Source: Lactifluus volemus (taxonomy: Eukaryota; Basidiomycota; Agaricomycetes; Russulales; Russulaceae). From it: DNA of 64,000 nt. This document shows, piece by piece, positions 23,718-36,700 of the stretch. Under the pieces are notes generated by a model. The model searched no databases. It was not told the origin of the DNA and saw only the letters and a program-made list of their open reading frames with translations. The first letter of the stretch is position 1, and each line of letters starts with the position of its first letter. Made by a program: the position numbers and the translations under genes. The DNA lies in NCBI GenBank assembly GCA_022376515.1, contig WTXI01000002.1, positions 1,364,001 through 1,428,000 on the forward strand. The letters are read 5' to 3'.

Positions 23718-25390
23718 CTAGATTGCTTCGCGTACGAGGGCAACGACAAGAGTAACACTGGGAAATGGTCAGGAGGACATTGTCTTGAAACGTATGAGAA
23801 CGTACTCGTCGAGTTTCTTGTGGTGACGAAATTTTGAGTAATGGCCGTTCGTCATCAGTTGAGTTGTTAAGGAGAGAACGAGGAGCTCGGACTTACTCCA
23901 CCAGAGAAAAAATTCCCATGCAAAGACGCTGCTTCTGAAAAGGATGACACAAATGTCAAAACACGCTACAAATCAAAGGTGCCGCAAACGTCTCACTTTC
24001 AAATGGGCTGGTTCGTCTTTGATTGTACATGCAAGCACGCGCATATTCGATAATGCGGTCCGAGATCAGTTTCACCTGTGCGTCTTCTGAACCACCAGAC
24101 CGAAACACCAGACTGCAAATGGAGGTAATCTCGTGATTGAACACGTTGTCCGTCAAACCGTCCGTCTAAAAAAAAAACAAAGCTGGGTGAGTTGTATGAC
24201 GATTAAAGACGGTCTTGGACCCACGTAAGCAATGATCAAGTCACCGTCTCGGAGTTTTGTTTCATATACGTCGGCATCCTCAGGCGTATCCATGTCCTCG
24301 TTGGATAGTTTTCCAATGACGCTAGGTACCTTTGAGAGCTGCCTGGAGCACCAAAGAAAAAAATGAGGTTCTCTCCCGACCTTTGAGCCAGAGAGAGGGG
24401 GCTCACCTGGGACAATTGAAGTAGTGGGTTTGAGTTTTCTGCCTATGAAACACGGAAGAGGAGCGGATGATCATAAAGCCGCTGTCGCCCAAACTTTTTA
24501 AGTAGAGGGACACATCGTCGTCATTGGGAGGCCAAAAGGAATAAGGAGGGACTCATACTTTGCGGCGCGTAAGAGTCCTGAGGAGGCGTTGAGGTTGATG
24601 AGGCAAGCCGTACTGGAACCTTTTTTTTGCGCCCCAAAAACGACGGGGGCGGGTGATGAGTGAGTCGCGTCACTCACAGCTAATAACGATCCCCATAATA
24701 TAAAAAAAGGATCCTCTGCGCACCCGCTATGACGGCCCGTTCTCTCAGAGTGGCTTGATAGGCCAGCTTGAGGCACTCGCGAGGATGTAGCTCCCATCCT
24801 TCCACGGCTTCCCGGTCCTCGTATTCTTTCGTGGTGTCCACTTCCGGTTCGCCCGGCCAACCGACCTTGGCGTATCGGTGACAGTGGTACATCAAGGCTT
24901 GTGAGAACAAGGAAGGGTCGACGCCGCTCGTCGCCCATCCCCCCACGCCATCAGCGACCCCAAAAGAAACGCCCTGCCCGAAAGTCAAGTGACGGAGTGA
25001 GTCGAATTCACCCGAGGTAGCTCGAGGGGAGCTCACCCACCGACTGGTTTCGCATCTGTATATTATTTGACGTAAAGATTTGAGAAACTTCTGAGGATCA
25101 AAGATGCTCCGGGCGCACAGACGAACCTCTTGAATATAAAAAAAGTCTTCTCCCGGAGTTCTGCTGAGGCCAGGTCTTGGCCAAGAGAGCGACGAATCTC
25201 TCCATATACCAAGAGCACTATCTGGGGAAAATGGTACGCTTCGCCTTTTCGGGCCATGTCCTGGGGGTGCCGAGAGCCAGTTTGCGCAGACGTGGAATCG
25301 GTACGGGGGTGGGACAGTTGACATTGTACGAGTGTGGCAGAGAGAGGACAGGATACGGGAGACGGAGGAGGGTGATAATGAAAGGATCAT
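23718..25390 (-). CDS. PTC7: PP2C-family protein phosphatase, Ptc7/Azr1 type
   Basis: Metal-dependent Ser/Thr phosphatase; the yeast relative acts in mitochondria and on coenzyme Q synthesis. The ATG at 25390 opens a basic, serine-rich leader. Then come GEDFFYIQE, a 15-nt exon encoding MRNQS (25041-25055), and GVSFGVADGVGGWATSGVDPSLFSQAL with metal-binding Asp. Later exons give NLGDSGFMIIR, KLRDGDLIIAYTDGLTDNVF, and a C-terminus FFSGGKLDDVTLVVALVREAI. The final part needs an 11-nt exon (23806-23816) that splits the conserved DD of the last metal motif. Stop at 23718-23720. All joins keep frame. It converges on DPP3 with a 177-bp spacer and lies in tandem with the LRR gene upstream. Confidence 0.92.
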
Positions 25391-25527
25391 CACGATAGAG
25401 CAATCCCCGAGAGATTGTGAATAATTTTTTAGGATGATGATGGATGAGTTGGTATCGACTAGCCTACAATTGGTACTAAGAGTACGCGTCTCGGAGGAAA
25501 TCATCGCCGATCCGTCATTCCGCTCAA

Positions 25528-27500
25528 TTAGCGCCCGCTCTTACTGCACCCCCAAGAGGACCAATCGAATTCTCCGTCCTTCTGCTTTTTGCTTCCGCTA
25601 GACGAGCCCGCGGCTCTCCCCCGGTCTTTTTCCGCCGCGGGATCGGCGAGCACGGGTCTTGCGTTAGAACCGGCAATTATGCCCACCCTCTGACCGCAGG
25701 GGTCTCTTTGAATCCGCAGAGAAACCGGCCTCCCATCCAGCCTCGACTCGTGGCTCCGCCGCGGAGCTCGTCGTCCGTTGTTCCCTGGTGCTGACCTAGC
25801 GGTATCCGAGTCGGGTGGTATGGGCACGGGAAGAGTAGAGATCGGTTTCAGAGATCCCAAAGACTTAAGTGGTGCATTCATGATGCTCTTCGTAACCGTG
25901 TCAGTATGCGATGGAGTCGATGTCTTCTCATCACTTCTCGCCATAGCAAACGGGTTTCTTGGTGTGAAAAGTCTACTCTGTCTCTTTGAGTGGTCACAGA
26001 ATGTATCGGTGTTCTTCGCGGAGAAATGCCGCTCTGCAAGTATGTCCTTCATATTTTGTACACCCCTCTTGGCCTGTTCGTTTGTCCGTTTGACGGCAGC
26101 CACTTCTTCAAGGCTTCGCGACTTTGGCGCAGTCTTCGCAATAGGAGGAATCTGCGCCTGACTCCATGGTGGCGGCTCACGATAGAGCATCAACAATTCT
26201 TGACCCCATTGGGGCATCTTGCCGGGTGCATCCGTCTTCGAAGGATCCGTGCTGGTCGTTCTGTGCGAGTAGAACATCCTCGCCTTGTGTTGGGCGGCAT
26301 AGGCCTCGGATTCGGCGGCGACAACAGCGTCCATAATCTGCGTGGCTGTTGCCTCTGGGTCTGCTGCTTCCATGGGTGATACCTCATTCAGTCGAGATGA
26401 ACTCGAGGACATGAGCGACCGCTCTGGGGGACATGGGAACACAGAGGGATCCGTGGCATATCTAGCTTCGTGGTGTGCCGACAACACCGTAATCGGCCCC
26501 TCCGAACGTCCGCTGTCTGATCGGCTCCCGAGAACCGGATGGTTTTCACGAGCCGCATGCGTCAAGTGGTCAATATGTAAGACACCGAAGTTGCGGGAAG
26601 GAAGGAGACCTTGAACCGACGACAATAGCGAGAGAGCTTCTACGGGACTCGTAGGATAGTACAGCCGCTTTTCGACTGCCGGAAAGAAAGCTGGAGGAAT
26701 CTCTTGGCGATTCCAGGTGCATCGCGTACCACGGAGATCTAGCAACTTGAAATTCTTCAAGTCTAAAATGACACGACTTTGGGTGGCTTACCTAGAACAG
26801 AAAGAAGCATGAATGGTTCCACATATCGAAAAATAGCGTTGGTGACCCGTTGACAGTTACGGAGACTCAAGATCCTGAGTTGCCAAGGGCCACGCCTTTG
26901 GTTGGCAATGTCGACACCATCCTCAACCCATTTCAATGTCCCAGAGAGACGTCGTATTCCTTGCACGGTGAGAGTGGAGCTGCTCATGTCGAGAACACAA
27001 AGTGTATGAAGAGCTGTGAGATGTATGATTGTATCGTCGTTGAGATGGGAACATCCTGGGAGTTCCAGTACGGTGAGGAGAGAGAAATGTTCCGTTGCTG
27101 GGATGTGCTGAAGCAATGGAGTGTACTTGTCCGACAGGGCCGTGCGATATATTTGAAGCCAATGTGGCAGGTCTGCATACACTTGGACGATGATGGCCCA
27201 TAAGCGAGGATCTAGTTTGGCCAAGTCAACGTGGCCCTGCCTATTACGCGGGATGATAGCTTGGATGATGTCTGGGTCACTAGGCGACGAGGGGACTTGA
27301 TATGGACGTGGGACGCCATAGAGATAGACTAGTTCGGGTGTATTTACGAGTTGCTTTATGCAAAAATAAGAGAGAGAAGGAACGCGAGGGAGAGTGTTGG
27401 GATGATCGAGGTAAGGACCGGGTTGAAAGTAGGCATTTGGAGGACTGAGTGAGGTGAGACCTGCACCATCCGTCTGCCAGAGAATGATTCGTTTACTCAT
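25528..27500 (-). CDS. Leucine-rich-repeat protein with long disordered C-terminus
   Basis: Two exons, 27500-26792 and 26762-25528, give 647 residues if a 29-nt intron (26763-26791, gtaagcc..ttttag) is removed. That joins SVL to DLKNFKLLDLRG in frame. The first half has LRR-like units: LLTVLELPGCSHLNDDTI, ALHTLCVLDMSSSTLTVQGI, LRILSLRNCQRVTNAIF, KNFKLLDLRGTRCT. This is the pattern of F-box/AMN1-type repeats, but no F-box is visible. The C-terminal 350 residues are low complexity, rich in Ser, Pro, Arg and Lys, ending DGEFDWSSWGCSKSGR. I cannot assign a function. The DFxWxxWG-like ending may be a short interaction motif. Confidence 0.78.
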
Positions 27501-27716
27501 GAGAAGAGTGTGTGATGATACACGTGATCTCGCGTGTTACCGATGATTAGGTCATCCATCGCCGTATCGCCGGTCGTTAACGAGAAGAATTCTCTTCTCT
27601 TGCTCAAGCCATACAAACAACAAAGCCGCCTTCTGTCGTCTGTCGTCGACATCACATTCTTTTTTATCCACATACATTTTTTCCTTCTTTTTATATCCTC
27701 ATCCTCTCCCTATACC
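27501..27716. promoter_or_regulatory. Divergent promoter of LRR gene and glucan synthase
   Basis: 216 bp between start codons. The half next to the glucan synthase is pyrimidine-rich (27640-27711, long CT/TTTT tracts), a common feature of strongly transcribed fungal genes. No clear TATA box. Confidence 0.4.
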
Positions 27717-30700
27717 ATGGCTCTTCGTCCTGGTAACGATCAGCCTGACCCTCGAAATCCTTTTCTCAATCATCCACCAAACCTCCAGCAATTCCCTCAC
27801 CAGTATCAGCAGCGCAGACGTGATTATGATACAGAGTCAGACATGAGCGATCATTATGGCTCGCGAAACGGAAGTACAGCGCAACTTACCAACAGCTCTC
27901 CGTATTACGACCACCTTTACAGTGAGTATCGCTCCCAGTAATTCCCATCCCTCCTTCCCTCTCAACGCGAGTTTTTTTGAATATTTTTCCTGCTTGTCCC
28001 TCCCTTCACCCTGCAACGTGTCCTGATCTTTCCTCACTCCTGTCATAGACTCCGATGATGGTCATGCCCAACGCTATGCTTCATCTGTCGCCTCTCACTC
28101 GACCATGCTACTGCAACCTATGCCCACGGGTTATGCGGATCCGTATCCAGCTTGGTCTGGAGACAAACAGATCCCCATCTCCTACGAGGAGATTGAAGAC
28201 ATATTCCTCGACCTTACGCAGAAATTTGGTTTTCAGCGGGACTCCATGCGAAACCAGGTTCGTTTGTCTTGATGAGATGCTCCGGTCGTTGCCGATTGTT
28301 CTATGCTAGTTTGATTTCCTCATGCATTTGCTCGACTCTCGAGCCTCGCGGATGTCCCCCAGTCAAGCTCTTCTGACCTTACATGCGGATTACATCGGCG
28401 GCCAGCACGCCAACTATCGAAAGTGGTATTTCGCTGCTCAGCTGAACCTAGACGATGCTGTCGGTCAATCGCAAAACCCGGGACTTCAACGCCTGAAGAC
28501 TGTCCGTGGTGGTGCCGTCAAGTCCGGAGGAGCAAAGTCGTTAGACACTGCTCTCAATCGGTGGCGCAATGCGATGAACAATATGAGTCAATACGACCGC
28601 CTCCGACAACTTGCCCTCTATCTCCTGTGCTGGGGTGAAGCCGGCAACGTTCGCTTCACACCAGAGTGCCTATGCTTTATTTTTAAATGTGCCGACGACT
28701 ATTATCGAAGTCCCGAGTGTCAGAATAGGGCTGAACCTGTTCCTGAGGGCGTATATTTGGAGACCGTCATCAAGCCTATCTACCGCTTTATACGGGACCA
28801 AGGCTATGAAGCCGTAGATGGCAAGTTTGTGAGGAGGGAGAGGGACCATGATCAGATTATTGGTTACGATGATATCAACCAGCTTTTCTGGTATCCCGAG
28901 GGCCTCGCACGCATTGTCCTCCGGACAACGTACGTTTCTGTGTTCACTTGTCGACTGTTAACTGATCGACCATTACTAGACCCGTCTTGTTGATGTTCCT
29001 CCGGCACAGCGTTTCATGAAATTTAGCCGCATCGATTGGGGACGTGTATTCTTCAAGACTTATTACGAAAAGCGGTCATTGGCCCACCTTCTTGTCAACT
29101 TCAACCGTATCTGGATTCTACATATTTCAATGTATTGGTTCTATACCGCATTCAACTCCCCCAGGGTTTACGCGCCGCATGATAGGCAATTCCCATCAGC
29201 TCCCATGACCTGGTCCGCTACGGCTCTAGGAGGCGCTGTCTCGACCAGTATCATGCTCCTGGCAACTGTAGCCGAGTTCTTTTACATCCCCACAACTTGG
29301 AACAACGCCTCCCATCTTACGACGCGCTTTCTATTTTTGCTCGTCATTCTGGCAATCACGGCTGGCCCAACATTTTACATCGCCAAAGTAGATGGACTCC
29401 CACATGAATCAAAATTCCCTCTTTATCTCGGCATGGGCCAATTCTGCGTATCCATTATTGTCACCTTCGCTTTTGGCATCATTCCTTCCGGTCGCATGTT
29501 TGGCGACCGCGTTGCAGGCAAGTCGCGAAAGTACATGGCTTCTCAAACCTTCACCGCTTCCTACCCCGAATTGCCACGAAGCGCGCGACTGGCTTCAATC
29601 TTACTCTGGGTATTGATCTTCGGTTGCAAGTTTTCAGAGTCATACTTCTTCCTTTCATCATCATTCAGTAGTCCAATTGCCGTAATGGCACGGACCACCG
29701 TGCAGGGTTGCAACGACAGGCTGTTGGGTACCGTCCTCTGCTCCAATCAGATCAACTTTACGCTCGCCATTATGTATGTCATGGACCTCGTCCTATTCTT
29801 CCTGGACACGTATCTGTGGTACATCATTTGGGTGGTTGTTTTTTCTATTGGCCGTTCATTTGCCTTGGGTCTCTCAATCTGGACGCCCTGGAAAGACGTG
29901 TACACTCGTCTTCCGAAACGTATCTATGCCAAAGTGCTCGCCACTGCTGAGATGGAGGTAAAGTACAAGCCCAAGGTCCTTGTCTCGCAAGTTTGGAACG
30001 CGGTCATCATATCTATGTACCGCGAGCACCTGTTATCCATCGACAACGTCCAACGCCTGCTCTACCACCAGGTAGACAACCCTGATGGTCGCCGTACCCT
30101 TCGCGCCCCACCGTTTTTCACGAACAACCAAGGTAGCGGCTTCAAAGGCAACTTTTTCCCTGCTGGCGGAGAGGCTGAAAGACGTATTTCCTTTTTCGCA
30201 TCTTCCCTTACGACTGCTATCCCCGAACCCCTTCCCGTCGATGCCATGCCCACTTTCACTGTCCTGGTCCCTCACTATTCCGAGAAGATTCTACTGAGCT
30301 TGCGTGAAATCATCAGGGAAGAGGATCACAATACCCGCGTCACGCAACTCGAGTATCTCAAGCAGCTTCACCCAGTTGAATGGGATAACTTTGTCAAGGA
30401 CACCAAGATTCTTGCAGAAGAACGCCCAGAGGACGACGAAAAGACCGTAAATAAATCGGACGATCTACCATTTTACTGCATTGGTTTCAAGACAGCATCC
30501 CCCGAATTTACTCTCCGTACACGTATCTGGGCATCACTGCGGGCGCAAACCCTCTACCGCACGGTCTCGGGCATGATGAATTACTCGAAGGCCATCAAAC
30601 TTTTGTATCGCATCGAAAATCCTGACGTAGTTCAAACGTTTGCCGGCAATTCGGACCGTCTTGAGCGCGAGCTGGAGCGGATGGCAAGGCGCAAGTTCAA

Positions 30701-33501
30701 ATTCGTCATTTCCATGCAGCGTTTTGCTAAATTCAACAAGGAAGAACGCGAAAATGCTGAATTTCTCCTCCGCGCCTATCCTGACCTCCAGATTGCTTAC
30801 CTCGACGAGGTACCTGGTGCTAAAGGATCGGACCCCAAGTTGTACTCCGTGTTGATTGATGGTCATTCGGAACTCGACGAGGCGACCGGCAGAAGACGTC
30901 CCAAGTTCCGCATCGAGCTTCCTGGTAACCCCATTCTCGGAGACGGCAAGTCGGACAACCAGAATCATGCGATTATCTTTTACCGCGGGGAGTACCTTCA
31001 GCTCATTGACGCCAATCAGGATAACTACCTCGAAGAATGTCTCAAGATTCGGAACATCCTGGGTGAGTTTGAAGAGTACTCGATATCCAGCCAGAGTCCA
31101 TACGCGCAATGGGGTCACAAGGAGTTCAAAAGATCTCCTGTGGCAATTATCGGTACTCGTGAATACATCTTCTCGGAGAATATCGGCGTTCTCGGAGATA
31201 TTGCTGCTGGGAAGGAACAGACATTCGGTACCATGACGGCGCGCGCGTTGGCTTGGATTGGAGGCAAACTCCATTACGGGCATCCTGACTTTCTCAACGC
31301 CACCTTCATGACAACCCGTGGTGGCGTCTCCAAAGCTCAGAAAGGTCTGCATTTGAACGAGGATATTTTTGCTGGCATGAATGCCTTCGGTCGCGGTGGT
31401 CGTATCAAGCACTCGGAATATTACCAATGTGGCAAAGGTCGTGACCTTGGCTTCGGGACCATTCTCAATTTCCAGACGAAGATTGGTACTGGTATGGGTG
31501 AACAGATGCTCAGTCGAGAATACTATTACCTGGGGACACAACTGCCTATAGATCGTTTCTTGACCTTCTATTATGGCCATCCCGGATTCCACATCAACAA
31601 CATCCTCGTTATCTCCTCGATTCAGGTGTTCATGGTTACATGTAGGTGTTATTAATCCTTTCCTTTCCTTGCGGTTAACTCGTCCTGTAGTGGTCTTTAT
31701 CGGGATACTGAACAAGCAACTCGCTATCTGTAAAGTGGATTCCTCAGGAAACGTTATTTCTGGCCAGGGAGGATGCTACAACCTGATTCCTGTGTTTGAC
31801 TGGGTCAGACGGTCTGTCATCTCTATCTTCTTGGTGTTCATGGTCGCATTTCTTCCGTTGTTCCTACAAGGTTAGCTTCTTTAGCTGGTGACGTCGTATC
31901 TTACCTAACATCTTTCCTTCTCACAGAGCTCGTGGAGAGGGGCACCGGAGCGGCGTTGATCCGTCTCGGGAAGCACTTCTTGTCACTGTCGCCAATTTTT
32001 GAAGTTTTTTCCACCCAGATCTATTCGCAGTCCATCCTAAGTAACTTGACTTTTGGTGGCGCAAGATATATCGCTACGGGTCGAGGATTTGCGACGAGTC
32101 GTATCTCTTTCACCATCCTCTACTCTCGTTTCGCTGGGCCGAGCATCTACATAGGCATGCGCAACTTACTCCTTCTGCTCTACGCCACGCTCTCTATATG
32201 GATCCCCCACCTTATCTACTTCTGGTTCTCCGTTCTTTCACTCTGCATTGCTCCGTTCATCTTCAACCCACATCAATTCTCGTTTGCCGACTTCATTATC
32301 GATTACCGAGAATTCTTGCGTTGGATGTCGCGCGGTAATTCACGGACCAAAGCTAGTAGCTGGTATGGGTACTGCCGTCTATCGCGAACAATGATTACGG
32401 GTTACAAAAAGAAGAAGCTGGGACACCCATCCGAGAAGCTTTCAGGTGACGTCCATCGCGCCACGTGGAAAGCTGTCGTGTTCTCGGAGATTATTTGGCC
32501 AATTTGTTTCGCAAGCCTGTTCGTTGTTGCGTATATGTTCGTCAAGTCATTCCCCGATCGCCAAGGTAACCAACCACCAAGCCCTCTCATCCGGATCGGG
32601 ATCATCTCTATTGGCCCAATCGTGTGGAATGCCACGGTCCTATTAGTATTCTTTTCGTCTCTCTGTTTTTAGGCCCCATGATGGGCTCTGGGCTAAATTC
32701 CCCTCTGTTATCGCGGCAATCGCCCACTTCCTTGCACTTGTTGGCATTGTATCATTCTTCGAGTTTTTCGTACGTGTCTTCCACGCATGCACCGATACAG
32801 CTTCTCATTCTGTTTTCTTTAGTGGTTCCTCGAGCTTTGGGATGCATCCCATGCGGTGTTAGGCGTTATTACGATCATCGCTGTTCAGAGGGCCGTTCAG
32901 AAGATTCTCATAGCCGTCTTCTTGTCTCGCGAGTTCAAGCATGATGAAACTAATCGGGCGTGGTGGACTGGTAAATGGTATGGCCGTGGCCTTGGCAGTT
33001 CTGCGATGTCTCAGCCCGCCCGGGAGTTCATTGTGAAAATCGTGGAGATGTCGTTGTGGTCCTCTGATTTCTTGCTCGGCCACATTCTCTTAGTCATCTT
33101 GACACCACCCACCTTGATCCCGTTCTTCGACCGGTTTCATTCGACAATGCTCTGTAAGATGACATGTCGTTATCACGTTTATTCTTATTTTGATCCACTT
33201 TTCAGTCTGGCTTCGACCTTCGAAGCAAATTCGGCCACCACTGTTCTCTACAAAGCAGAAACGCCAGCGGCGCTGGATCGTGAGCATGAACCATTGTTTG
33301 ATCTTTACGTCGCTGACTATCTAATGCAGGTCTTTAAATATACGATTCTCTACATCACTGCAGTTTCTCTGTTGGCATCGTTGATCGTCCTGCGTGAGTC
33401 ATTATACTTATTGATGGGACTTGTTGCTGATCGATGACTTTATAGCTGCATTTTTCCGCCAAGACATTACCTTCCATTGCACGATCTGTCAGAATATCTA
33501 A
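27717..33501 (+). CDS. FKS1: 1,3-beta-D-glucan synthase catalytic subunit (Fks1 family)
   Basis: Polytopic plasma-membrane glucosyltransferase (GT48) making the main wall glucan from UDP-glucose; target of echinocandins. About ten exons. The ATG at 27717 opens a disordered cytosolic N-terminus. The FKS1 domain follows ([29 protein letters not shown]). One 2.6-kb exon carries the first membrane block and the catalytic region ([35 protein letters not shown]-like [55 protein letters not shown]). The C-terminal membrane block follows. Hot spot 1 reads FLSSSFSSP in place of the usual SFRDP-type sequence. One base appears lost at 32649-32650 and one at 32683-32685; both restore the expected [12 protein letters not shown] and [18 protein letters not shown] third may lie at the exon join near 28981. 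Stop at 33499-33501. Confidence 0.96.
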
Positions 33502-33741
33502 TCTACTAATATTGTTTGTCACTAGCCGTACAACTAGGCGTGATAGACGTTCTAGGGTCGGAATGGACCTTGTATAACACTCATTCATTTGCTTCGTGTA
33601 TACATAACGACCTTTGCTCAATTGCCCAATTATTATGAGAAAGGACTTGACTTTGTATGAAATTGTGAAATTTGGTGAAAAAATAATTACAGTACACCGG
33701 TTAGCTTGTCTGCCTGCTATTGGCCTACTCTCCATCTCTCG

Positions 33742-36700
33742 ATGGACTACTTTTCAAAATTTCTCCGCCCCAGCGGTCTGTCAGGTCCTAAACCGATTCA
33801 GGACCATTTAACGTCGTTCGAAATTTCGTGGACCTCAATCAAGGTGCACACTGTCATGCTCCTATCTTGACACCTTTTTCATGTTCACATCAGAATACCC
33901 TTCTACATCCAGATGAACGCCAATTGTCAAGGGGATCAAGTCGACTGACGTGCCTGCAAACCTCAAAGTAATGGTGGATATACTTGTCCTTGAAACCACC
34001 AGGACGGAAGAGGGGTATGTGCTGTTGTCCCTTTCATCTGCGTTTTCCATTTACCTCTTCTTCAAAGAGGAACGGGTGCCTGCCTTGAGTACCTATTAAA
34101 GAACGGTGTGCCCTTTATTCTACCCCTTTATAGCCCTTTTCTCAAACTATCTAGATGTGCTCGGGACTCTCGTCAAGCTAAGTGAAGCCGACCGACCATC
34201 TGGGATCCAGGTGGAGGTGCTACGTGCTGTCCAAAACATGGTCATCCTACTGGACGAACAGTTTTTGGTTCACTCTGTCGTCCACAAGGCCGTCCTCCGC
34301 TTGCTGAGGAATTGCGTGGGCGATGACATCCAGGAGCAGTTGGACAATCGGAACCGCAAAGTGATGGGTGCGGCCAAGAATGCTGTCCGAAGCTCGCCAT
34401 CCGAATACGAGGAAGACCGTGAGTGGCCGTTCGACTCTCTCGATATCGTCCCTCTTACTCGGAAACGGCCCAGTTGTCAACCTTCTTTCCATCTTGTGTA
34501 GCCGCATTCGGACCTTTCGCGAGCTCCTGATGATCTTTTTCCACGACAAGCACTGGCATCACACAGACCCCCCCTTGTCCAGCGTGGAGGAAGAAGACGA
34601 AGACGACGACGAAGAGTATGACAGCGATGACTCCGGCGACACTCAACACCAATCGGACGTTGTCGCCAACTCGGGAGGTTCCACTGCAGAAGCACCAGAA
34701 ACCCTCTCACACGACAAGAAACCGGAATACGAATTCCTGCTGTTTAACTACCTTCTGCGCTTTGTGCACCGGGAAGGCCAGATCGGCGATTTTGCGCGAG
34801 CTGGACTCTTGTTCCTCATGGACGTGGCCATGTCGCCCGGCGACCAGGAGCATCGGCTGTCCAAAGACGAGTCGGCGCCATTCGAGCCAGTTTCCGAACC
34901 TGCAGCAGCAGATGCGATCTCCGATGCTGCGCTTTCCTTGGCCGAATACGTCCTGGACGGGGACTTTTCTGACGTTCTCGGCGCTGGCCTCGGAGCCGTT
35001 TATTCACAACTTCCCTCGAAACTCGAAGTACACGTACCCTCAATCCCTGAAGAAATAGAGGGGCAAGCATGGTACTCGGTGGTCACCTCGCTGATGACGA
35101 GGAAGCCGGATCTCAGGCCGACATTCAAGAGAGGAGAGGTGCGCTTGGGGTGGAGGATTCACGAGCCCAGATTTCAAGACTCGCTTGGATCACTTCCTGA
35201 GACTCCTTGAGTTTCTCCAGGATATCTTCCAGCGCAACGTCCTCCAAGAGAACCCGAGTCCGTCTCGAGCCTTCGACGCTTGTCGGTATAGCCATCGTGA
35301 ATTCCATCCTAGAGCCATTCGCCAAACGTTCCTCGAAAATGTGCTGTATCCTTCTATTCTGGAGTGTTCAGACTCAGATGGAAGCGCCGTGGCCGTCATG
35401 TCATACATCGAAATCATGATCCGAACCTTGGAAAAGGGACAACTTACTGACCTCCTCGTCAATTTCCTCGCCAGCGAGGATAATGATGATGTGCCAAAAT
35501 CACGACCTCGGCCACATAGCATGCTGACTCTGGGGGGTAGTGCGCCGGAAAGGCGCAGAATTTAGATGCCCAAAAAAAACTGCGTCGACGGCGAAGCAGT
35601 GCCATGATATTATTGGAACTGGAGGCTCCAGAGTCCACGAAGCAATCAGACTACTTTACCAGCCTTGGCCGCTTCACACTGAAGGATCTCCTCATTTCCA
35701 ACCTCCGCTCCCAAGACCAGCCCACAGCTGCGGCAGCTCTCCAGCTTCTCAACACACTACTGGTTTACTGTAGTCCGCTCTGCGTGGACAAGCTATTGAT
35801 TGTCATCCGTGACCCAAAAGCAACGAGCTATCCCGAGCCGGCTTTTAACAACAAGCCGCGTGTCCCGCAGGAGGACGACGACACGTTCGTCTACCCAGGA
35901 GAGGAGTCCCCCGCACCAGGCCCTGTTTATGTCCAACCAAGGACAACATACTCGACTCATGAACGCGAGATAGACCTTTATTTGAGGCTCGTGTCTCGTT
36001 TAGATCCCGTACGCTCGAGCGATAGCTTCAGTACCGGTTATGATCGGTACCTTTGCGATGCAACCCAGGCCATCCGGCACCATAGCACCTCCTCACTAGC
36101 TATTCCGGAAGAAACGCAAGCACAGATGAAGCATAGGCTCGACCCGAACGATCCTATCCTCTCGGCCGTATTGGAGTGGCTTCGCAGCTATTTTCAAATT
36201 CTCCAGAGTTCAATATCGTGTTGACAGGCTTGCTAGCGTCGCTGGCGCACGACCCGTTGAGGTCCCTTGCTGGGTGGTTGACTTCCGACCAATCAGACGA
36301 TGCCTCTGTCGCAATCCAGTCCCCAGTGGGCGGCCTCGACCTTGGTGCACAGGAAGACGGTGACGACAGGTCAACAGATTACCCGATTGAAGAGATGTTG
36401 GGATCGGGAACAAGAGCCCCTGCGTCCAGTTTGGACGATGGCTCTCGACCTGTCATTCTCACCATATTCCAAAGCTTAGTATCGCAGCTCGAGCGGTATC
36501 GTCACAACGTTGAAAATTTCGATAAATACCTTCTCGAACGACGACAAGGGCTCTTGTTTTCGGAAAATTTGACCGATGCACTCACGCTGGCGCTAGACTT
36601 GGACGACGCCAACGGTGCTCCAAGCCTCTCTCCTCCCGTCGCAACTACCCCGATTACGGGAAGCCCACCGAATCCGACCCAAAGAATAGCTGGGCCATTC

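Noticed and set aside
30534..31715. 393-codon open frame on the minus strand
   Set aside because: Lies wholly opposite the large FKS1 exon, whose plus-strand protein is unmistakable. The antisense text has no domain character and is a codon-bias shadow.
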